From JAVBLQ01 sp031553435 (GTDB taxonomy: Bacteria > Bacteroidota > Bacteroidia > Bacteroidales > Azobacteroidaceae): a stretch of DNA of 26,501 nt. Positions 23,629 to 26,501 of this stretch are shown here, in pieces (positions within the stretch are counted from its first letter, which is position 1; each line of letters begins with the position of its first letter). The position numbers and the translations under genes were made by a program. The notes beneath the pieces are model-generated. The model saw only the letters and a list, made by a program, of their open reading frames with translations. It was not told the DNA's origin and searched no databases. Where the stretch lies: contig JAVBLQ010000055.1 in assembly GCA_031553435.1 (NCBI GenBank), forward strand, positions 1 through 26,501. The letters are read 5' to 3'.

Positions 23629-24327
23629 TTACTGCGCCACATAAGCTAATTCTTTGAGGAAATTCTCTGTAACAGTCTTTCCATCCAGCATATGTACGAT
23701 GCGATGAGCATAGCGGGCATCGTGTTCGCTGTGAGTTACCATAATAATGGTAGTCCCTTTTTCGTTCAGGCCGGAAAGCAAATGCATCACTTCAATACCA
23801 TTTTGACTATCCAGGTTTCCGGTAGGCTCATCGGCTAAAATCAATTTGGGATTATTTACCACAGCACGGGCCACGGCTACGCGTTGTTGTTGCCCTCCGG
23901 AAAGTTGTGTAGGAAAATGATTGCGGCGATGCATCATTTGTACGCTTTCCAAAGCTTCTTCAACCATTCTTTTTCGTTCCGATGATTTGATTTTGTTGTA
24001 AATCAATGGAAGTTCTACATTTTCAGAAACAGTCAATTCATCAATCAAATTGAAACTCTGGAATACAAAGCCGATATTTGCTTTGCGTAATTCGCTGCGT
24101 TTATTTTCATTGAATTTGGAAACTTCAATTCCATTGAATAAAAAATTTCCTCCATTAGGATCATCCAATAAACCTAATATGTTGAGTAAGGTAGATTTAC
24201 CACAACCTGAAGGTCCCATGATGGCCACAAACTCATGTTCTTTTATTTCTAATGACATTTTGTTTAATGCTACGGTTTCTACTTCTTCTGTGCGGTAGAT
24301 TTTTTCGAGATCTGTAATCTTAATCAT
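23629..24327 (-). CDS. ABC transporter ATPase, MacB/LolD class
   Basis: 232 residues with all nucleotide-binding motifs: Walker A GPSGCGKST (38-46), Q-loop Gln90, signature LSGGQ (142-146), Walker B LILADE (162-167) and switch His199. The LolD/MacB class is recognised by the short domain, the GFVFQSFNLIDELTVSENVELPL segment and GNLDSQNG after Walker B. It powers FtsX-type permeases that drive envelope export or extraction through periplasmic partners. It lies between the adaptor and the permeases in one operon; a heptad hairpin precedes its start and an octad block follows its stop. Confidence 0.95.
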   Translation of the reverse strand: MIKITDLEKIYRTEEVETVALNKMSLEIKEHEFVAIMGPSGCGKSTLLNILGLLDDPNGGNFLFNGIEVSKFNENKRSELRKANIGFVFQSFNLIDELTVSENVELPLIYNKIKSSERKRMVEEALESVQMMHRRNHFPTQLSGGQQQRVAVARAVVNNPKLILADEPTGNLDSQNGIEVMHLLSGLNEKGTTIIMVTHSEHDARYAHRIVHMLDGKTVTENFLKELAYVAQ

Positions 24328-24337
24328 GATTTTTTTA

Positions 24338-24420
24338 GTTACCGAGTTACGAGTTACGGGTTACGGGCTACAGATTTACTTGTAACTAGTAACCTGTAAC
24401 TAGTAACCTGTAACTAGTAA
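24338..24420. repeat. Heptad hairpin, gttac family, between adaptor and ATPase genes
   Basis: One arm (24338-24372) holds gagttac, gagttac, gggttac and the other (24381-24420) gtaacta, gtaacct in 7-base register; the arms are complementary. It fills the gap from the adaptor stop to 11 bases before the ATPase start, and uses the same words as the block at 12671-12775. Confidence 0.75.
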
Positions 24421-25671
24421 CTATTTTATTATTAATTCCTGAATATCTCCATAATTTTCATAACTGTTTACTACGACGTGATCATCAGGTTCCAAGCCTT
24501 CCAATACTTCATAGAAATCCGGATTCTGACGACCAATTCTGATCGAAGTTTTATAAGCTTTTTTACCATCTTTCGATAATTTGAAAATCCAATTGCCTCC
24601 GGTTTGTTGATAAAAACCGCCACGAGGGATGATTAATGCATCTGTTTCGTCACTTAGTGCAATGCGTATTTGTAAAGATTGTCCTCTACGGATATTGGAA
24701 GGAGCCGCGCCTTTGAATATCATATCCACAGCGAAACGACCATTACTTACTTGAGTATAAACCTTTTTGATCACGAGAGTATAAGTACTGTCAGCCTGTT
24801 TGTATTGTCCTTCCAAACCATTATATATGCGGGAGATATAATGTTCGTCAACATCTACACGAACTTTAAATCCGCTTAATACATCGACTTGTCCGATACG
24901 TTCCCCTTTATTTTTGTTTTGTCCTATTTCTGCATCCAGAGAAGTCAATTGTCCATCAACCGGAGCACAAACAGTTAAGTCCGCAAATTTCCTGCGCATC
25001 AATTGTAGGGCATTTTGAGCGCCTTTGTATGATTGCCTTACTTGTTCCATTTGTTGATTGGATGCCAGCGAATCTTGTTTCAATACCTGTAGTGAAAGCC
25101 TTCTTTTTTCTTTTAAATAAAGATACCGGTTTTCTGATTTTTTGAAATCATCATTGCTAATAGAACCGGATTGATACAATTTTTTGTCCATGATGTAGTT
25201 GCGTTCGGCTTCTCTTAAATCGCTATCTACATCTACCGTTTGATTCAATTTGGAAATTGTATTTTGTTGTGCATTATTCTGAGCAATTTGCATTTGTGTC
25301 AGTAAATTGTAGACAGATGTTTCCTGATTTACTAAACTTAACTCCAGATCCGTATTACTTAACTTTAAAATAGGTTGATCTTTGGTTAAAATGGCGCCAT
25401 CTTCCACGAAAATCTCTTCGACTCGTCCGCCTTCCTGCAAATCCAGATAAATCGTTGAAATCGGTTGAATAGTTCCTGTAACCGGAATATATTCTCGAAA
25501 TCTATCTTGTTTCGCTTCACCAATAGTCATCCTTTCTTTTTCCACATTCAGTTTAGAAACACCAAAAGTGCTGAATACTAAATATATGAGAAGAAATATA
25601 AAAAGAACAATCCCCAAAAGCATCCCAATCCTTTTCTTGCTCCATTTCTTTTTTTCTATTTTACGATCCAC
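24421..25671 (-). CDS. Periplasmic adaptor (HlyD/membrane-fusion) subunit
   Basis: 416 residues. A basic N-terminal tail and one TM (about 15-34, GMLLGIVLFIFLLIYLVFST) anchor it in the inner membrane. Then: a beta-barrel strand REYIPVTGTIQPISTIYLDL, lipoyl half (GRVEEIFVEDGAILTKDQPILKL), a coiled-coil hairpin (about 105-225), the second lipoyl half (LTVCAPVDGQLTSLDAEIGQ) and a C-terminal barrel. It would link the permeases to a TolC-like outer-membrane channel; no such gene is in the window. First gene of the operon. The long gap and the sigma-54-like site upstream suggest its promoter lies just before it. Confidence 0.92.
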   Translation of the reverse strand: MDRKIEKKKWSKKRIGMLLGIVLFIFLLIYLVFSTFGVSKLNVEKERMTIGEAKQDRFREYIPVTGTIQPISTIYLDLQEGGRVEEIFVEDGAILTKDQPILKLSNTDLELSLVNQETSVYNLLTQMQIAQNNAQQNTISKLNQTVDVDSDLREAERNYIMDKKLYQSGSISNDDFKKSENRYLYLKEKRRLSLQVLKQDSLASNQQMEQVRQSYKGAQNALQLMRRKFADLTVCAPVDGQLTSLDAEIGQNKNKGERIGQVDVLSGFKVRVDVDEHYISRIYNGLEGQYKQADSTYTLVIKKVYTQVSNGRFAVDMIFKGAAPSNIRRGQSLQIRIALSDETDALIIPRGGFYQQTGGNWIFKLSKDGKKAYKTSIRIGRQNPDFYEVLEGLEPDDHVVVNSYENYGDIQELIIK

Positions 25672-25707
25672 TGTGTATTAAGTTTTACAATTTTATATCT
25701 TTGTTAA

Positions 25708-25726
25708 TGCCAAAGTTTGTGCCAAA
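25708..25726 (-). promoter_or_regulatory. Sigma-54-like site / direct repeat upstream of the adaptor gene
   Basis: On the minus strand: tttggcacaaactttggca. It contains TGGCAC-N5-TTG as in the sigma-54 consensus TGGCAC-N5-TTGC, but G replaces C at -12. It can equally be read as a direct repeat of tttggca 12 bases apart, an operator layout. It lies 37 bases upstream of the ATG; I see no TAnnTTTG box here. Confidence 0.35.
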
Positions 25727-25777
25727 TAATTAAATCGTTGATTTATAATGCTTTGTTTAAAAATAAAAATAAAGAAT

Positions 25778-25849
25778 TGTTCGTTTTCGAACACTTTCTG
25801 TCCGGTTTTGATACAATCCGCCACATCATCACATGTGAGTTATACTCAC
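25778..25849. promoter_or_regulatory. Two small perfect palindromes in the right-hand non-coding region
   Basis: tgttcg (25778-25783) pairs with cgaaca (25788-25793) around tttt, and gtgagt (25835-25840) with actcac (25844-25849) around tat. They could be regulator sites for the adaptor operon. Little more can be said. Confidence 0.3.
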
Positions 25850-25930
25850 GATTATTCATACTTATGTAGTTTTTCTGAAAGTTTATTCCGGTTTTTATTT
25901 TGCCTTTATGCGTAAAGTGCTGTTCCATAG

Positions 25931-26056
25931 TTTCCGCAAGTCTCCCGCTGAGCAAATTTATGTTTGCGGAACTTTTCGCAAGTCTCTCGCTGAACAAATT
26001 TACGTTTGCGGAACTTTTCGCAAGTCCATTTCTTTAACAAATCCACTTTGCGGAAA
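25931..26056. repeat. Three-copy 42-base tandem repeat with palindromic ends
   Basis: Units 25931-25972, 25973-26014 and 26015-26056 have exactly 42 bases. Each starts with ttttcgcaag (first copy tttccgcaag) and ends with tttgcgga plus two bases, so every unit can fold into a hairpin with ttccgcaa/ttgcggaa ends. Units 1 and 2 are nearly identical; unit 3 keeps the ends but its centre has diverged. Because 42 is 14 codons, false repeated peptides appear in several frames; I do not consider them genes. Confidence 0.8.
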
Positions 26057-26117
26057 TAGAGTAAGGGATGATGTTTATATTGAGTATGTGACATAATTAA
26101 ATTTATCGAAAAGTAAA

Positions 26118-26176
26118 AGGCAAAGGCTACAAGGCGAAAAACCATCCTTTGCCTTTAGCCATTAGCCTTTGGCCGA
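26118..26176. repeat. Heptad hairpin, ggctaaa type
   Basis: The right arm (26147-26176), read on the minus strand, is ggccaaa, ggctaat, ggctaaa, ggcaaag in 7-base register. The left arm (26118-26140) holds ggcaaag and ggctac and can pair with it. Same architecture as the other blocks, with another word. Confidence 0.6.
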
Positions 26177-26297
26177 AAAAAATAATATGAACTGATTGTT
26201 GTGATGTACTCAAAGAATCGCACTTCTTTTTTTGAAATTTTATTTTCCTCTAATCCAGTATTTTTGTTATTTTCCGGATAAAAACTTTGGTAAAATA

Positions 26298-26328
26298 TTT
26301 GGAAGTAAAGGAATAAGTATTACCTTTG
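26298..26328 (+). promoter_or_regulatory. Strong Bacteroidetes promoter, probably of an rRNA operon
   Basis: TTTG (26298-26301), 19 bases, then TACCTTTG (26321-26328): a full match to the Bacteroidetes primary sigma consensus with correct spacing. It is followed by catccgctttc, a motif I associate with the start of rRNA leader transcripts in Bacteroidales. Transcription would begin near 26335 and run out of the window. Confidence 0.65.
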
Positions 26329-26334
26329 CATCCG

Positions 26335-26501
26335 CTTTCAGGGGGAAGCGCGTTAGACAGAAAGATGATTTGATATTGGGATTTGGTTTCGAGGTTTTGA
26401 AGTTTATAATCCTATTTCTTGTATCGTGTTTATCCGCTATTAGTATCCTCTTTTTAAGAGAGCAATAAGATCTTTGACAGTTTTACAATCAACAAAGCGC
26501 A
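26335..26501 (+). other. Probable rRNA operon leader with boxA-like element
   Basis: No protein frame is credible here. After the promoter there is a small hairpin (cgctt...aagcg, about 26334-26353) and, near the edge, gatctttgacag (26469-26480), close to the antitermination boxA core ctctttaaca. This combination precedes 16S rRNA genes in many Bacteroidetes. The 16S gene itself, if present, starts beyond the window, so the call is inference. Confidence 0.5.

Noticed and set aside
25931..26056. Possible short CRISPR array (repeated palindromic motif with 20-22-base spacers)
   Set aside because: The would-be spacers of copies 1 and 2 are almost the same, there are only three units and no cas genes; it is a tandem repeat.
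25906..26145. Repeated peptide frames (FRKSLAEQIYVCGT and CEKFRKRKFVQRET) on both strands
   Set aside because: They arise because the 42-base repeat is a multiple of 3; both strands are open at once and no family or start context supports them.

Overview
The window looks like a chromosomal piece of an AT-rich Bacteroidota, most likely order Bacteroidales. Evidence: an N-succinylornithine-type carbamoyltransferase with the diagnostic Pro90, FISUMP and PKD-like surface repeats, a Bacteroidetes-only HU-related protein, DUF4292, multi-permease MacB/FtsX operons, and promoters of the TTTG-N19-TAnnTTTG type instead of the E. coli type. I cannot name a genus. No tRNA, CRISPR array, transposase or phage gene is visible.

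Left part (1-8340, mostly + strand): the 3' end of a FISUMP surface protein; a 513-base non-coding stretch with several inverted repeats; a tightly packed envelope cluster of dut, a secreted TPR protein, a DUF4292 lipoprotein and a catalytically dead EnvC-like LytM factor, whose overlapping starts suggest translational coupling; then a convergent sirtuin gene (cobB-like) that is divergent from a fused MsrB-MsrA repair lipoprotein.

Middle (8341-14685, + strand): an HU-related DNA-binding protein with a palindrome and a tandem repeat in front of it; a 58-residue basic protein; proB, proA and N-succinylornithine carbamoyltransferase, so proline and arginine synthesis from glutamate are side by side; O-acetylhomoserine sulfhydrylase; and a DUF433/DUF5615 toxin-antitoxin pair whose toxin carries a single-base frameshift.

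Right part (14686-25671, - strand): one long export operon read right to left: membrane-fusion adaptor, MacB/LolD-type ATPase, permease C, a transglutaminase-fold protein, permease B, permease A. A frameshifted four-helix-bundle (23S IVS-type) gene sits inside it between two inverted repeat blocks. The adaptor gene has a sigma-54-like site upstream. The last 830 bases have no protein gene but hold a 42-base tandem hairpin repeat and, at the right edge, a strong promoter plus a boxA-like element that look like the leader of an rRNA operon starting just outside the window.

The most unusual theme is in the spaces between genes. At least ten gaps carry short degenerate words repeated in strict 7- or 8-base register, often on both arms of a long hairpin. 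The words differ between loci (gttacNN, gaaaatg, ggctaaa, agttattc and others) but the architecture is the same, and several end directly at a start or stop codon. I regard this family of phased-word hairpins as the best candidate for an undescribed element here.
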